From an uncultured Clostridia bacterium (GTDB lineage: Bacteria; Bacillota; Clostridia; Lachnospirales; Anaerotignaceae): a stretch of 64,000 nucleotides of DNA. Below, one piece after another: positions 40,052 to 48,827 of this stretch. Position 1 is the first letter of the stretch, and each line of letters opens with the position of its first letter. The stretch spans positions 1 to 64,000 of the forward strand of contig CAJTZO010000002.1 of NCBI GenBank assembly GCA_910583755.1, in the 5' to 3' direction. Below the pieces are notes generated by a model. That model was not told where the DNA came from, made no database searches, and worked only from the letters and a program-made list of their open reading frames with translations. The translations under genes and the position numbers were made by a program.

Positions 40052-42472
40052 ATGAAAAAAACGACTCTTTTATTTTGTATTGCTATGCTTTTACTCGGGG
40101 GATGCAAAAAAGAGAATATGCAATCCAGAGAACAACCAATGCAATCTCCAAAAACAGGAACATTGCTGCAAGTAGAATCTGCAAATGCAGGACGTTTTGG
40201 GGATAACATCCCTATTACAAGGGGAGAAATGGCAAAAATGATTGCATTGGCGTTTTATACACCAAAAGAAATTGCAGATATGAAAAATGGTATCCGTTTT
40301 CATGATGTTAGTGTAGATGATTGGTATTATCCTTATATTAATGCAGCGGTGATAGATGGTTATCTTTCTGGTGACGGTGAAAATTTTTTGCCAGAAGGTA
40401 ATGTAACATTAGAACAAATGCAGTCTTTAATTAATCGTTTGAATCCGGATAATCAAACAAAGATTACCATTAATGAAGAAAATAAGGATAAGGCAGTGGC
40501 GTATAGTTTATGGCTAGAATTATTTCAGGAAGCATTACAAGGAAGAAGGGCAGAAGATAGCTTATATTCCTATGGCATACAGCCTAGAGAGCAGGTTTTA
40601 TTAGATACAAAAGATAGTGGAACTATACTTTTAATGGAAGATGGTATTTTTACAGCAACGGGGCGCGATTTAAAACCATTAGAAAGCAGAAAAATTAAAA
40701 TTTTGGAAAAGGATAGGGAAGTTGTAGCAATAGAAGAAATTTTAGAAGAAAGCCCAGTTATAGAAAATGCTTTTTTCCGTACAACTTCAAATGGAGTAGA
40801 AGTTGATACAGGAGATGGTACAAAGGTATATGAATATCAAGAGATACAAAGCTTACCAGAAAGTGGAATTGCGGATATACAGATACAAGATGACAGTATT
40901 GTTTCGATAACACCACTAGAAAATAGTGGCAGCGATATTATTAAAAAAGCAACAAACGATAGTATAGAACTACAAAATCATGGTATGTTAGAATGGGCTG
41001 ACAATGCTAAAATATATGAAGAAATAAATGGTGTTGTAGCAAGACGTCCAGTGACACGTTTAATTAGTGGTACAGATATCGCAGATTTTTATAATAAAGA
41101 TGGAAAAGTAGCGGCAGCAGTCATTCGGCGCGAGGCTACCCCTCAAAATATTAGAGTTCTTTTGAGCACTACAGGATATCAAGGTTATATTCAGCCAAAT
41201 GTTGTATTGACAGCAGATAAACCTTTTACTTTGCAGGGAGGAGATATGACAAAGACTTTCCAAGCGGGAGAAGAAGTAACATTGACACCAGAAAATGATT
41301 TAGGACTTTTTGAGAAAGGTAGAGTTTATGGAACAACAGAAGATGGTGGACAGTTTACTATAAAAAGTATTCTAAGAAATGGAGTTGCACCACAATATAG
41401 GGGCAGCTTGGAATTAGAAAAAACACCAAATGGGTTTATAATAATTAATGAAGTACCTTTTGAGACTTATTTAAAAGGAGTAGTGCCGTTTGAAATGCCT
41501 GTTAGCTTTGGTTTGGAACCCTTAAAAGTACAAGCCGTTTCTGCAAGGAGTTATGCTTATAATCAATTTTTTGCAAACCGTTATTCTGATTATGGTGCAC
41601 ATGTAGACGATTCTACTAATAGCCAAGTTTATAATGGTAGTCAAACACAAGAAATTTCAGATAGAGCAGTAGAAGAGACAGAAGGCATGGGCGTAACCTA
41701 TGGAGATAAAGTTGTAAATGCTAATTTTTATTCCACATCAGCAGGGGTTACAGCAAATTCTGGAGAAGTTTGGGCAGAAGATGGCGGAAAAATATTTCCG
41801 TCTGAAAACAGAGGATATTTAATTAGTAAACCACAAGGATTAACAAAGGAAATCGGAGATTTAACAGAAGAAGACATTGCAGACGCATTTTTTAAAAATT
41901 GGGAAGTAGAAAGTTATGATAGTGCTTCTCCATGGTTTCGTTGGAAAACAACATTGCCACAAGAAGTAATTCAGGATTTGAATAGAAGGATACAAGAGGT
42001 ATACCAATCAAATCATAATTTGGTGGAGGTATTGCAGCAGGATGGAACATGGAAAGTAGGAAATCCTTCTGATTTAGGAACGATACAAAGTATTACTGTT
42101 TCGGAAAGAGGAGAAGGTGGGAATGCTATGTTTTTAACAGTGACAGGAGACAAAGGAAGTGCACGTATCAAAACAGAATATGCAATTAGAAATGTATTAA
42201 AACCTGTTAAGGAAGGGGAAACAGATGTAGTATTGCAGTTAAAAGATGGCAGCGAAAAAATAAATTATATGATATTGCCAAGTGCATTTATTGCGATAGA
42301 GGAGCAAAAAACGCCAGAAAAATTAGAAAGTATTACAATATATGGTGGAGGGAATGGACATGGCGCAGGCATGAGTCAATATGGCGCTATGGGTATGGCA
42401 GAACAAGGATTTGATTACAAGCAGATTTTAGAACATTATTTTGATGGTGCAGAAGTACAAAAAATTATTTAA
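40052..42472 (+). CDS. SpoIID/LytB-domain lipoprotein with SLH-like segment
   Basis: 806 aa. Lipobox LLLGGC (Cys18), an N-terminal S-layer-homology-like part (about 45-135: ITRGEMAKMIALAF, FHDVSVDDWYYPYINAAVIDGYLSGDG), a central beta-rich region, and a SpoIID/LytB domain (about 440-806) with FETYLKGVVPFEMP, LKVQAVSARSYAY and the C-terminal GGNGHGAGMSQYGAMGMAEQG, the SpoIID signature. SpoIID is a lytic transglycosylase acting on denuded glycan during engulfment. Length and SLH part show this is not the canonical spoIID but a related vegetative or spore-wall protein. AAGGAG ribosome site. Confidence 0.85.
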   Translation: MKKTTLLFCIAMLLLGGCKKENMQSREQPMQSPKTGTLLQVESANAGRFGDNIPITRGEMAKMIALAFYTPKEIADMKNGIRFHDVSVDDWYYPYINAAVIDGYLSGDGENFLPEGNVTLEQMQSLINRLNPDNQTKITINEENKDKAVAYSLWLELFQEALQGRRAEDSLYSYGIQPREQVLLDTKDSGTILLMEDGIFTATGRDLKPLESRKIKILEKDREVVAIEEILEESPVIENAFFRTTSNGVEVDTGDGTKVYEYQEIQSLPESGIADIQIQDDSIVSITPLENSGSDIIKKATNDSIELQNHGMLEWADNAKIYEEINGVVARRPVTRLISGTDIADFYNKDGKVAAAVIRREATPQNIRVLLSTTGYQGYIQPNVVLTADKPFTLQGGDMTKTFQAGEEVTLTPENDLGLFEKGRVYGTTEDGGQFTIKSILRNGVAPQYRGSLELEKTPNGFIIINEVPFETYLKGVVPFEMPVSFGLEPLKVQAVSARSYAYNQFFANRYSDYGAHVDDSTNSQVYNGSQTQEISDRAVEETEGMGVTYGDKVVNANFYSTSAGVTANSGEVWAEDGGKIFPSENRGYLISKPQGLTKEIGDLTEEDIADAFFKNWEVESYDSASPWFRWKTTLPQEVIQDLNRRIQEVYQSNHNLVEVLQQDGTWKVGNPSDLGTIQSITVSERGEGGNAMFLTVTGDKGSARIKTEYAIRNVLKPVKEGETDVVLQLKDGSEKINYMILPSAFIAIEEQKTPEKLESITIYGGGNGHGAGMSQYGAMGMAEQGFDYKQILEHYFDGAEVQKII

Positions 42473-42477
42473 AACAG

Positions 42478-42511
42478 AAAAACCTTGCGGACTCTGTCCG
42501 CAAGGTTTTTC
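42478..42511 (+). terminator. Terminator after the SpoIID-like gene
   Basis: AAAAACCTTGCGGAC tct GTCCGCAAGGTTTTT, 15-bp perfect stem. Confidence 0.9.
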
Positions 42512-42512
42512 T

Positions 42513-42727
42513 GTCTGTCAATAAAGTCTTTTTTTGTAGGTTTTCCCCACACCCACCAACTTTTTTAAAAAAAAGTTGGACAAAAAACTTTATCGGAAAA
42601 ACTAACAGCTTTCCTTATAAAATCATATTTTTCAAGGAAAGGTAGTTTCCGTTTCAAAGTTTCGAAACCTTTTTAAAGGCTTGTGAGAGTTTGAGAGCAA
42701 AGCTCTCAAGATTTTTTGACAAACTGA
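42513..42727 (+). repeat. Dispersed stem-loop element, near-full copy between two terminators
   Basis: GTCTGTCAATAAAGTC (42513) to TTGACAAACTGA (42716-42727), with CCAACTTTTTTAAAAAAAAG, TTCCTTATAAAATCA, and TTGAGAGCAAAGCTCTCAA. It separates the SpoIID-like terminator from the rpsT terminator. The GAAAGAAG module is replaced by TTTCAAAGTTTCGAAACC. Confidence 0.87.
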
Positions 42728-42752
42728 AAGGACATCAAACGATGTCCTTTTT
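42727..42752 (-). terminator. Terminator of rpsT
   Basis: AAAGGACATC aaac GATGTCCTTT perfect stem, eight bases downstream of the rpsT stop on the minus strand; the T-run is better on the plus strand, so it may work both ways. Confidence 0.7.
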
Positions 42753-42759
42753 GTGTGTC

Positions 42760-43020
42760 TTATAATCCGTTTACCATTCTAGTCAAGCTAGATTTTTTTC
42801 TAGCGGCTGTATTTTTATGATAAACACCTTTAGAATATGCTCTATCAATCGCAGATACTGCACCTTTTAATGTAGTTGCAGCAGTTTCTTTGTCTCCTGC
42901 ATTTACAGCAACTAAAACTTTTTTAATTGCAGTTTTTGTCTGAGATTTAATCATTTTATTTCTCAATGTCTTTTTTGTGATGACTTTGATTCTTTTTTTT
43001 GCAGATTTAATATTTGCCAA
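42760..43020 (-). CDS. rpsT: 30S ribosomal protein S20
   Basis: 86 aa, Lys/Ala-rich: MANIKSAKKRIKVITKKTLRNKMIKSQTKTA then a helical tail ending AARKKSSLTRMVNGL, as in all S20. It binds 16S rRNA early in assembly. The start codon is TTG, with GGAGGAAAAG upstream; non-ATG starts are known to take part in S20 autocontrol in enterobacteria. It has a sigma-A promoter and a structured leader. Confidence 0.96.
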   Translation of the reverse strand: MANIKSAKKRIKVITKKTLRNKMIKSQTKTAIKKVLVAVNAGDKETAATTLKGAVSAIDRAYSKGVYHKNTAARKKSSLTRMVNGL

Positions 43021-43088
43021 TTTCTTTTCCTCCTAATTTCATAATATTTTTTTTGGATATTTAGGGAATATCACTTTTTCTACTTCTA

Positions 43089-43130
43089 TTAATCACAAAA
43101 GCAAATATGCTTCGACACGCTTGCGATTAA
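43089..43130 (-). promoter_or_regulatory. Stem-loop in the rpsT leader
   Basis: TTAATC(G)CAAGC...GCTTTTG(T)GATTAA can pair as an imperfect about 12-bp stem within the 5' leader, starting near the expected transcript start and ending about 70 nt before the TTG start. A candidate for autogenous control; no known Rfam-type leader was recognised. Confidence 0.35.
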
Positions 43131-43143
43131 TTCAACACCATAT

Positions 43144-43172
43144 ATTGTAACCGAAAGCAAAGAATAAGTCAA
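43144..43172 (-). promoter_or_regulatory. Sigma-A promoter of rpsT
   Basis: On the minus strand TTGACT (43167-43172), 17-nt spacer, TACAAT (43144-43149). Confidence 0.75.
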
Positions 43173-43287
43173 TGTATATATTTAAAATTCGAGGTAAAAA
43201 TAATGGCGAAAAAAAGGTTTTGTTACATTAATGGAATTTTTTAATAAAAAACACAAATTTTTAGAAAGAACGGCAGGAGAGGATAGA

Positions 43288-44301
43288 ATGAAAAACAAAA
43301 AAGAAAAAAATATTATGTGGAATTTCAGTCCTAGAACAGACTTGGCAATCGAAGCACGAGAACTTGCACAGGAAGAACAAAAAAATAGCGATGAATTAGA
43401 TGGCGTAAAAGTGGAAACAAAACAAACGGATATTTACCAAATTACCCATGTTCAAATTTTAAATCAAACAGGCAGCGAAACAATGGGGAAACCTATCGGG
43501 AATTATATTACCATAGAATCAGAATTGTTAAAGGAAAATGATATTACAAGCCATGAGGAAATGATGAAGGTTGTAGCACAACATATTAGTGGATTAACAA
43601 AATTAACTCCAAAATCTAAAATATTGGTGGTAGGCTTAGGAAACTGGAATATTACACCAGATGCATTAGGTCCTAAAGTGATTGACAAAATTCTAGTAAC
43701 ACGTCATTTAGAAGGGGTATTACCAGAAGAAATAGAAAAATCGGTCAGAAGTGTAGCAGCAATCAGTCCGGGCGTGATGGGAATTACAGGAATTGAAACA
43801 GGCGAAATTATAAAAGGTGTGGTGGAAAAATTAAATCCAGATTTGGTGATTGCAATAGATGCGTTAGCAGCTCGTAAGTTTAGCAGAATCAACAGTACCA
43901 TACAAATGTCAGATACGGGTGTTGCGCCAGGTGCCGGTGTAGGCAATAAAAGAATGACTTTAAATAAGGAAACACTTGGAGTACCTGTTTTAGCTTTAGG
44001 TGTTCCCACCGTTGTGGATGCTGCAACCTTGATTAATGATACTATGGACAGAATGTTAGAAGAAATGATTGCGCAGACAAAACAAGGGAGTGCATTTTAT
44101 CAAATGCTCCATTCTATGGATACAGACGAAAAATATAAATTGATTGTGGAAATATTGGACCCTTATGTAGGAAATATGTTTGTTACACCAAAAGAAGTGG
44201 ATGCTGTAGTGAACCGTCTTGCCAATATTATAGCAAATGCGATTAATATTGCACTACATCCGGGTATTACAATGGAAGACATTAATCGTTTTGCTTATTA
44301 A
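43288..44301 (+). CDS. gpr: Germination protease (spore protease GPR)
   Basis: 337-aa A25 peptidase that degrades small acid-soluble spore proteins at germination. The propeptide processing region NFSPRTDLAIEARELA lies at residues 12-27, followed by KILVVGLGNWNITPDALGPKVIDKILVTRHL, SPGVMGITGIETGEI, IAIDALAARKFSRINSTIQMSDTGV.PGAGVGNKR and VTPKEVDAV, all GPR hallmarks. Start at 43288 has AGGAGAGG upstream. Expressed in the forespore in other species; I did not find a clear sigma-G box. Confidence 0.95.
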   Translation: MKNKKEKNIMWNFSPRTDLAIEARELAQEEQKNSDELDGVKVETKQTDIYQITHVQILNQTGSETMGKPIGNYITIESELLKENDITSHEEMMKVVAQHISGLTKLTPKSKILVVGLGNWNITPDALGPKVIDKILVTRHLEGVLPEEIEKSVRSVAAISPGVMGITGIETGEIIKGVVEKLNPDLVIAIDALAARKFSRINSTIQMSDTGVAPGAGVGNKRMTLNKETLGVPVLALGVPTVVDAATLINDTMDRMLEEMIAQTKQGSAFYQMLHSMDTDEKYKLIVEILDPYVGNMFVTPKEVDAVVNRLANIIANAINIALHPGITMEDINRFAY

Positions 44302-44381
44302 ATCTTTTTTTTCCTATTGCCAAAATACAATTTTATGGATACAATAATCTTTATAATTCATAAAAATAAAGGAGGATATCT

Positions 44382-44651
44382 ATGAAAGGAATTATTACGG
44401 TATTAGGAAAAGACCATGTAGGTATTATTGGAACAGTTTGTATATATTTATCACGAAATGAAATTAATATTTTGGATATTTCACAAACCATTGTAGGCGG
44501 TTATCTAAACATGATGATGATTGTCGATTTATCTACTATAAAAAAAGAGTTTACAGCTATTGTCGATGAGCTTGTGGATTTAGGAAACGAAATAGGTGTT
44601 GCAATTAAAATGCAACATGAAGATATTTTCAATTCTATGCATCGTGTTTAA
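44382..44651 (+). CDS. ACT domain-containing protein (UPF0237)
   Basis: 89-aa single ACT domain: GIITVLGKDHVGIIGTVCIYLSRNEINILDISQTIVGGYLNMMMIVDL. UPF0237 proteins are stand-alone regulatory domains expected to bind a small ligand such as an amino acid. It sits 12 bp upstream of the DUF711 gene, a pairing seen in many bacteria; regulation of that partner is plausible but untested here. AAGGAGG ribosome site. Confidence 0.92.
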   Translation: MKGIITVLGKDHVGIIGTVCIYLSRNEINILDISQTIVGGYLNMMMIVDLSTIKKEFTAIVDELVDLGNEIGVAIKMQHEDIFNSMHRV

Positions 44652-44663
44652 GGAGGGTCTTTC

Positions 44664-46022
44664 TTGATTACAAGGAGTGAAATTTTAGAGACAAATAAAA
44701 TGATAGAGGATTCTAATTTAGATGTTCGTACTATCACAATGGGTATTAATTTGATGGATTGTGCAGATTCTGATATTAATAAATTTAATGAAAAAGTGTA
44801 TCAAAAAATTACAACTTGCGCAAAAGATTTAGTAAAAGTAGGAGACAATTTAGCAAAGCAGTTTGGTGTTCCTGTTGTGCATAAAAGAATTTCTGTGACA
44901 CCAATTTCCATTGCTGCCGCAGGCTGCCAAACAGATAGCTATGTCAGTGTAGCACATACTTTGGACAAAGCAGCCAAAGCAGTTGGTGTGAATTTTATCG
45001 GTGGATTTTCTGCACTGGTGCAAAAAGGTTGTACAAAATCCGATGAAATTTTAATTAATTCTATACCACAAGCGTTAAGCGAAACAGATGTTGTTTGTTC
45101 TTCTATTAATGTAGGTACTTCCCGCAATGGCATGAATATGGATGCTGTAAAAAAAATGGGTGAAATTATTTTAAAAACAGCAGAGATGACCAAAGAAAAG
45201 GATAGTTTAGGTTGTGCAAAATTGGTTATTTTTTGTAATGCTGTTGAAGATAATCCTTTTATGGCAGGCGCATTTCATGGTGTAGGTGAAAAGGATTGTG
45301 TTATTAATGTTGGTGTTAGTGGTCCAGGCGTTGTAAAAAGAGCATTGGAAGAAGTAAGAGATGCTGACTTTGAAACACTTTGCGAAACTGTAAAAAAGAC
45401 AGCCTTTAAAATTACAAGGGTAGGTCAGTTGATTGCACAGGAAGCATCTAAAAGATTAAAGGTTCCTTTTGGTATTATTGATTTATCACTTGCGCCAACG
45501 CCTTTGATTGGAGATAGTATTGCAGAAATTTTCCAAGAAATGGGATTAGAAGAACCGGGCGCACCTGGTACAACAGCCGCACTTGCTATTTTAAATGATA
45601 ATGTGAAAAAAGGCGGTGTTATGGCATCTTCCTATGTAGGTGGATTAAGTGGTGCATTTATTCCGGTAAGTGAAGACCATGGCATGATTGTAGCGGCAGA
45701 AAAAGGTGCTTTGACATTGGAAAAATTAGAGGCAATGACTTGTGTTTGTTCTGTTGGTTTGGATATGATTGCAATTCCAGGGGATACTTCTGCTGCAACG
45801 ATTTCTGGCATTATTGCAGATGAGGCTGCCATTGGTATGATAAATAATAAAACAACAGCAGTCCGCTTAATCCCTGTAATTGGGAAAAAAGTGGGCGATA
45901 CCGTTGAGTTTGGTGGACTTTTAGGCTATGCTCCTGTGATGCCTGTAAATACTTATCGTTGTGAAAGGTTTATCAATAGAGGGGGACGAATCCCTGCGCC
46001 TATTCATAGCTTTAAAAATTAA
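44664..46022 (+). CDS. PFL/DUF711 family protein (UPF0210)
   Basis: 452 aa, TTG start with AAGGAGG upstream. Family features: VRTITMGINLMDCADSD near residue 21, KRISVTPISIAAAGC near 75, FIGGFSALVQKGCTKSD, SSINVGTSRNGMNMDAV, FMAGAFHGVGEKDCVINVGVSGPGVV, and a Gly/Ala-rich C-terminus. The fold is related to glycyl-radical PFL-like enzymes, but no Gly-radical loop is seen and the activity is unknown. Forms a two-gene unit with the ACT protein. Confidence 0.92.
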   Translation: MITRSEILETNKMIEDSNLDVRTITMGINLMDCADSDINKFNEKVYQKITTCAKDLVKVGDNLAKQFGVPVVHKRISVTPISIAAAGCQTDSYVSVAHTLDKAAKAVGVNFIGGFSALVQKGCTKSDEILINSIPQALSETDVVCSSINVGTSRNGMNMDAVKKMGEIILKTAEMTKEKDSLGCAKLVIFCNAVEDNPFMAGAFHGVGEKDCVINVGVSGPGVVKRALEEVRDADFETLCETVKKTAFKITRVGQLIAQEASKRLKVPFGIIDLSLAPTPLIGDSIAEIFQEMGLEEPGAPGTTAALAILNDNVKKGGVMASSYVGGLSGAFIPVSEDHGMIVAAEKGALTLEKLEAMTCVCSVGLDMIAIPGDTSAATISGIIADEAAIGMINNKTTAVRLIPVIGKKVGDTVEFGGLLGYAPVMPVNTYRCERFINRGGRIPAPIHSFKN

Positions 46023-46104
46023 AAACCTTGCTTACATTTGATAAATGTATATAATCAAATGAAAATTTTGTTCTGGTCGCAAAAGAAAAAATTTTCGAAG
46101 AATG

Positions 46105-46152
46105 TTGAGAGGAACTTTTTATAAGTGAAAAAAGTTCCCCTCAATTTTTTTT
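46105..46152 (+). terminator. Terminator after the DUF711 gene
   Basis: TTGAGAGGAACTTTTT / AAAAAAGTTCCCCTCAA with a short loop and nine T. The rest of the gap to 46237 shows nothing. Confidence 0.8.
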
Positions 46153-46237
46153 TACAATATCCATAGCACCATAACACAATCCCTATAATTGTCACAAAGA
46201 TTATGCTATCTATGCAATAAATGATGATAAAAAACAA

Positions 46238-47296
46238 TTAAGGCAGATTTTGTAATTCTTTTTGAATTACTTCAATCCAATCTTCTTGCGGTCTTGCCCC
46301 CAGATAATATTCCCCTACAATTTTTCCTTCTTTATCTACAAAAAATGTTTCTGGAAAAGCAGCTACCCCTTTTAATCTTCCTTCCATCAAGGTATTATCT
46401 GGCACAACAAAGGGATAAGAAACAGCAAGTTCTTGATGAATTGTTTTGGCAGCCTCTATAATTTTACTATCCATTTGAGCTGCATCATAGACAATACCAA
46501 CAACTTGGACAGATTTTTCACCGAAATCATGCTGGGAGACTTTTTCCAATTCTGCAATCTCTTGCAGACAAGGGGATGCTTGAGTGATAAAGATATTGAC
46601 TAATGTCAAATCATGATTTGCAAAAATCTCTTTGTTAATGGGATTTCCATAAATATCTGTTAATTGAAAATCACCAATTTCCTGCTCTTTTTCTCGCGCT
46701 TCTGCAAAAATACTAACACCTTCTGTAAAGGGCTGCATTTCATATATTGTTACAAGTGTCCGGCGAAATCGTTCTGCTGCTGGTTGCACTTCTGGAATAT
46801 TATTACTACTAATGTAATATTGCCATGTGCCATCTGGTGTTTCACCAATATTTTTGTTTTCTGTGCAATTTGTGAGTGTAGTAATGTCTGTTTGCTCTAA
46901 AACACTCCGCTTGTATGCACCAATATAACCCAATCTTTGGGCTTGCTCTTTCCAATCCTGCACTTTTTGTTTATCATTTTCCCATATTTTTTCTCTATCT
47001 TCTTTGGGAACATATAAAATAGCTTGACGAGCATAGGCTAATTCTTGGCTATCCTGTTCGTATCCTGCATCAAGATACATAAATAATTTTCCTTCCTCTA
47101 GTGCTTTGTTTACTTCCTCTCCAAGCTGAAAGCGAATTCCTAGATAGTCGTAAATATATTCTGTTTGCACCGGCATAGAAAAAGCGGATAATTTATAATT
47201 TTCGGTTTTTTCATTGGTGGATGATGGTATATTTTCTGTAGTACAGCCTGCAAGAATAGAAACAAGCAAGCAAAGCAATAGCATAATTTGTTTCAT
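46238..47296 (-). CDS. Lipoprotein with redoxin (TlpA)-like domain lacking the CxxC pair
   Basis: 352 aa. Lipobox SILAGC (Cys18); residues 35-190 are an unrecognised acidic region; the C-terminal 140 residues have a thioredoxin-like fold pattern: GDFQLTDIYGNPINKEIF, LTLVNIFITQASPCLQEIAELEKV, VQVVGIVYDA, FPETFFVDKEGKIVGEYYLGA with the cis-Pro loop. Where TlpA has WCxxC this has QASPC, so one Cys remains and disulphide exchange of the usual kind is unlikely. Start overlaps the plsC stop (ATGA). Could be a peroxiredoxin-like or purely binding domain. Confidence 0.75.
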   Translation of the reverse strand: MKQIMLLLCLLVSILAGCTTENIPSSTNEKTENYKLSAFSMPVQTEYIYDYLGIRFQLGEEVNKALEEGKLFMYLDAGYEQDSQELAYARQAILYVPKEDREKIWENDKQKVQDWKEQAQRLGYIGAYKRSVLEQTDITTLTNCTENKNIGETPDGTWQYYISSNNIPEVQPAAERFRRTLVTIYEMQPFTEGVSIFAEAREKEQEIGDFQLTDIYGNPINKEIFANHDLTLVNIFITQASPCLQEIAELEKVSQHDFGEKSVQVVGIVYDAAQMDSKIIEAAKTIHQELAVSYPFVVPDNTLMEGRLKGVAAFPETFFVDKEGKIVGEYYLGARPQEDWIEVIQKELQNLP

Positions 47297-48033
47297 TGTG
47301 ATTTTTCTCCCTTTTTTTGTTTTCCTTCTTGAATGATTTTTTGAACCAATTCTGGCAATTTGGATTCTTGTTCTTTTGGTATGAATGCTGTTTCGATAGG
47401 TTTATGCACATAAACATTTACGTTTGCTGGACAAATACGGTAGTTGTTTCCTTCCATAATTTTGTAAGAACCATCTATGGTAACAGGTATAATAGGCACT
47501 TTTGATTTTGTAGCTAATTTAAAACTACCTGCTTTAAACTCTCCCATTTGTTCGCCCTTACTTCTTGTTCCTTCCGGAAAGACAACCATAGAGTGACCAC
47601 TTTTTAATAAGCGGATACCTTCTAAGATTGTTTTTGCAGATTGTTTCATATCTTTTCTGTCCAAAAAAATACAATGGATTCTTTTCATCCAAGCACTTAA
47701 AAAAGGTATTTTTTCTAGTTCTACCTTTGCAACAAACCCTTCTCTTTTTTCTGGCAGCATAGCCAAAAAGATAGCAATATCAAAATCGCTTTGATGGTTG
47801 CTAACAAAAAGAACAGTTTTGTCTTTTGGAATATTTTCTTTTCCATAGACTGTAATGTGTGCACCGCTGTCTTTGACACGTGCCATTGCCCATTCTGAAA
47901 CTACATTGTAAACATATTCATCATAGGCTTTTTCCCCTTTTTCCTTTAAAATTTTGTCTGCTTTTTTAGCATCAATGGATTTTAAAATAAGACAAAATAC
48001 AAATTTGAAATACCATTTTATTGTACGCAACAT
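47293..48033 (-). CDS. plsC: 1-acyl-sn-glycerol-3-phosphate acyltransferase
   Basis: 246 aa membrane-associated acyltransferase making phosphatidic acid. Motif I NHQSDFD (HX4D) near residue 77, motif III FPEGTRSKGE near 152 and VPIIPVTIDGSYKI near 178. N-terminal hydrophobic segment anchors it. GGAG ribosome site. Coupled by 4-bp overlap to the redoxin-like lipoprotein. Confidence 0.92.
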   Translation of the reverse strand: MLRTIKWYFKFVFCLILKSIDAKKADKILKEKGEKAYDEYVYNVVSEWAMARVKDSGAHITVYGKENIPKDKTVLFVSNHQSDFDIAIFLAMLPEKREGFVAKVELEKIPFLSAWMKRIHCIFLDRKDMKQSAKTILEGIRLLKSGHSMVVFPEGTRSKGEQMGEFKAGSFKLATKSKVPIIPVTIDGSYKIMEGNNYRICPANVNVYVHKPIETAFIPKEQESKLPELVQKIIQEGKQKKGEKSQ

Positions 48034-48224
48034 AATCTCCAGTCCTTTCTTTTTTGCATTACTTTTACTATTATATACACAAATCTCAACAAAAAAAAGT
48101 CTTTTTCATGCTTTCTTAAAAGAAAGATTCTATCTACTAAAAAAGACAAAATTTTGAGCTTTACCCCAGTCTCCACTTTACTCTGGTTGATGCTAAGCGA
48201 ACATCCACTGAACAATCTTTTTAA

Positions 48225-48318
48225 AAAGACTAGCTAATTTTCTTTGTAAAATCAATCCTTTTAAGGAAGCACAATTTCTGTTAAAAGTTCTTTCCTTCTT
48301 TCTTTACAAGAAAGGAAG
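48225..48318 (+). repeat. Dispersed stem-loop element, internal fragment
   Basis: CTAATTTTCTTTGTAAAATCAATCCTTTTAAGGAAGC then TTAAAAGTTCTTTCCTTCTTTCTTTACAAGAAAGGAAG matches the middle of the 51047 copy; both terminal repeats are absent. It sits in the 380-bp gap between divergent plsC and the 137-aa gene; the rest of that gap shows no gene. Confidence 0.6.
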
Positions 48319-48413
48319 TTGCATTTCTTTGTCCTAAGTATTATAATAAAAAAATACATGATGTGATATTTTATACTATTTTCAATCATTTTATCAACAA
48401 AGGGAGGTACTTC

Positions 48414-48827
48414 ATGGACGAAACTATCATTGTAATTATGCTGAAAGATAATCAAACCGGTTTTTTAGAAAAAGAATTATGTTCTTATCATTTGGGAGAG
48501 CAACAAAATATTATGCTGAATATCTATGCAGAACAAACAGAGCAAAATATGACTGTTTTTATGAAATTGACTTGTGAACGTGATGTGGAAGATTGGGAGT
48601 ATAATGCAATATTAGACTATTATGATATGGAAACAGTAAAACCTTTTGTGGATAGCATAGAAGAATTGGAAGGAGAATATAACCCTGTTTGGCTTGTAAC
48701 CTTTCCTTTTTTAGAAAATCAACAGGAAATGGAACAAAAATTGTGTGCGATATTACAGGCACATCAAAAAGAACTATATTCTGTATATGAAGTCATAGCA
48801 GAGAAAAAGGATGATTATATTGAATAA
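48414..48827 (+). CDS. Conserved-looking hypothetical protein, 137 aa (possibly DUF6762)
   Basis: Starts MDETIIVIMLKDNQTGFLEKELCSYHLG with GGGAGG 7 nt upstream. Acidic, soluble, no signal peptide; pattern of alternating strands with WEYNAILDYYDMETVKPFVDSIEELEGEYNPVWLVTFPF near the middle. I think it belongs to DUF6762 but am not certain. It overlaps the following lipoprotein gene by 8 bp, so the two are probably co-translated. Confidence 0.75.
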   Translation: MDETIIVIMLKDNQTGFLEKELCSYHLGEQQNIMLNIYAEQTEQNMTVFMKLTCERDVEDWEYNAILDYYDMETVKPFVDSIEELEGEYNPVWLVTFPFLENQQEMEQKLCAILQAHQKELYSVYEVIAEKKDDYIE

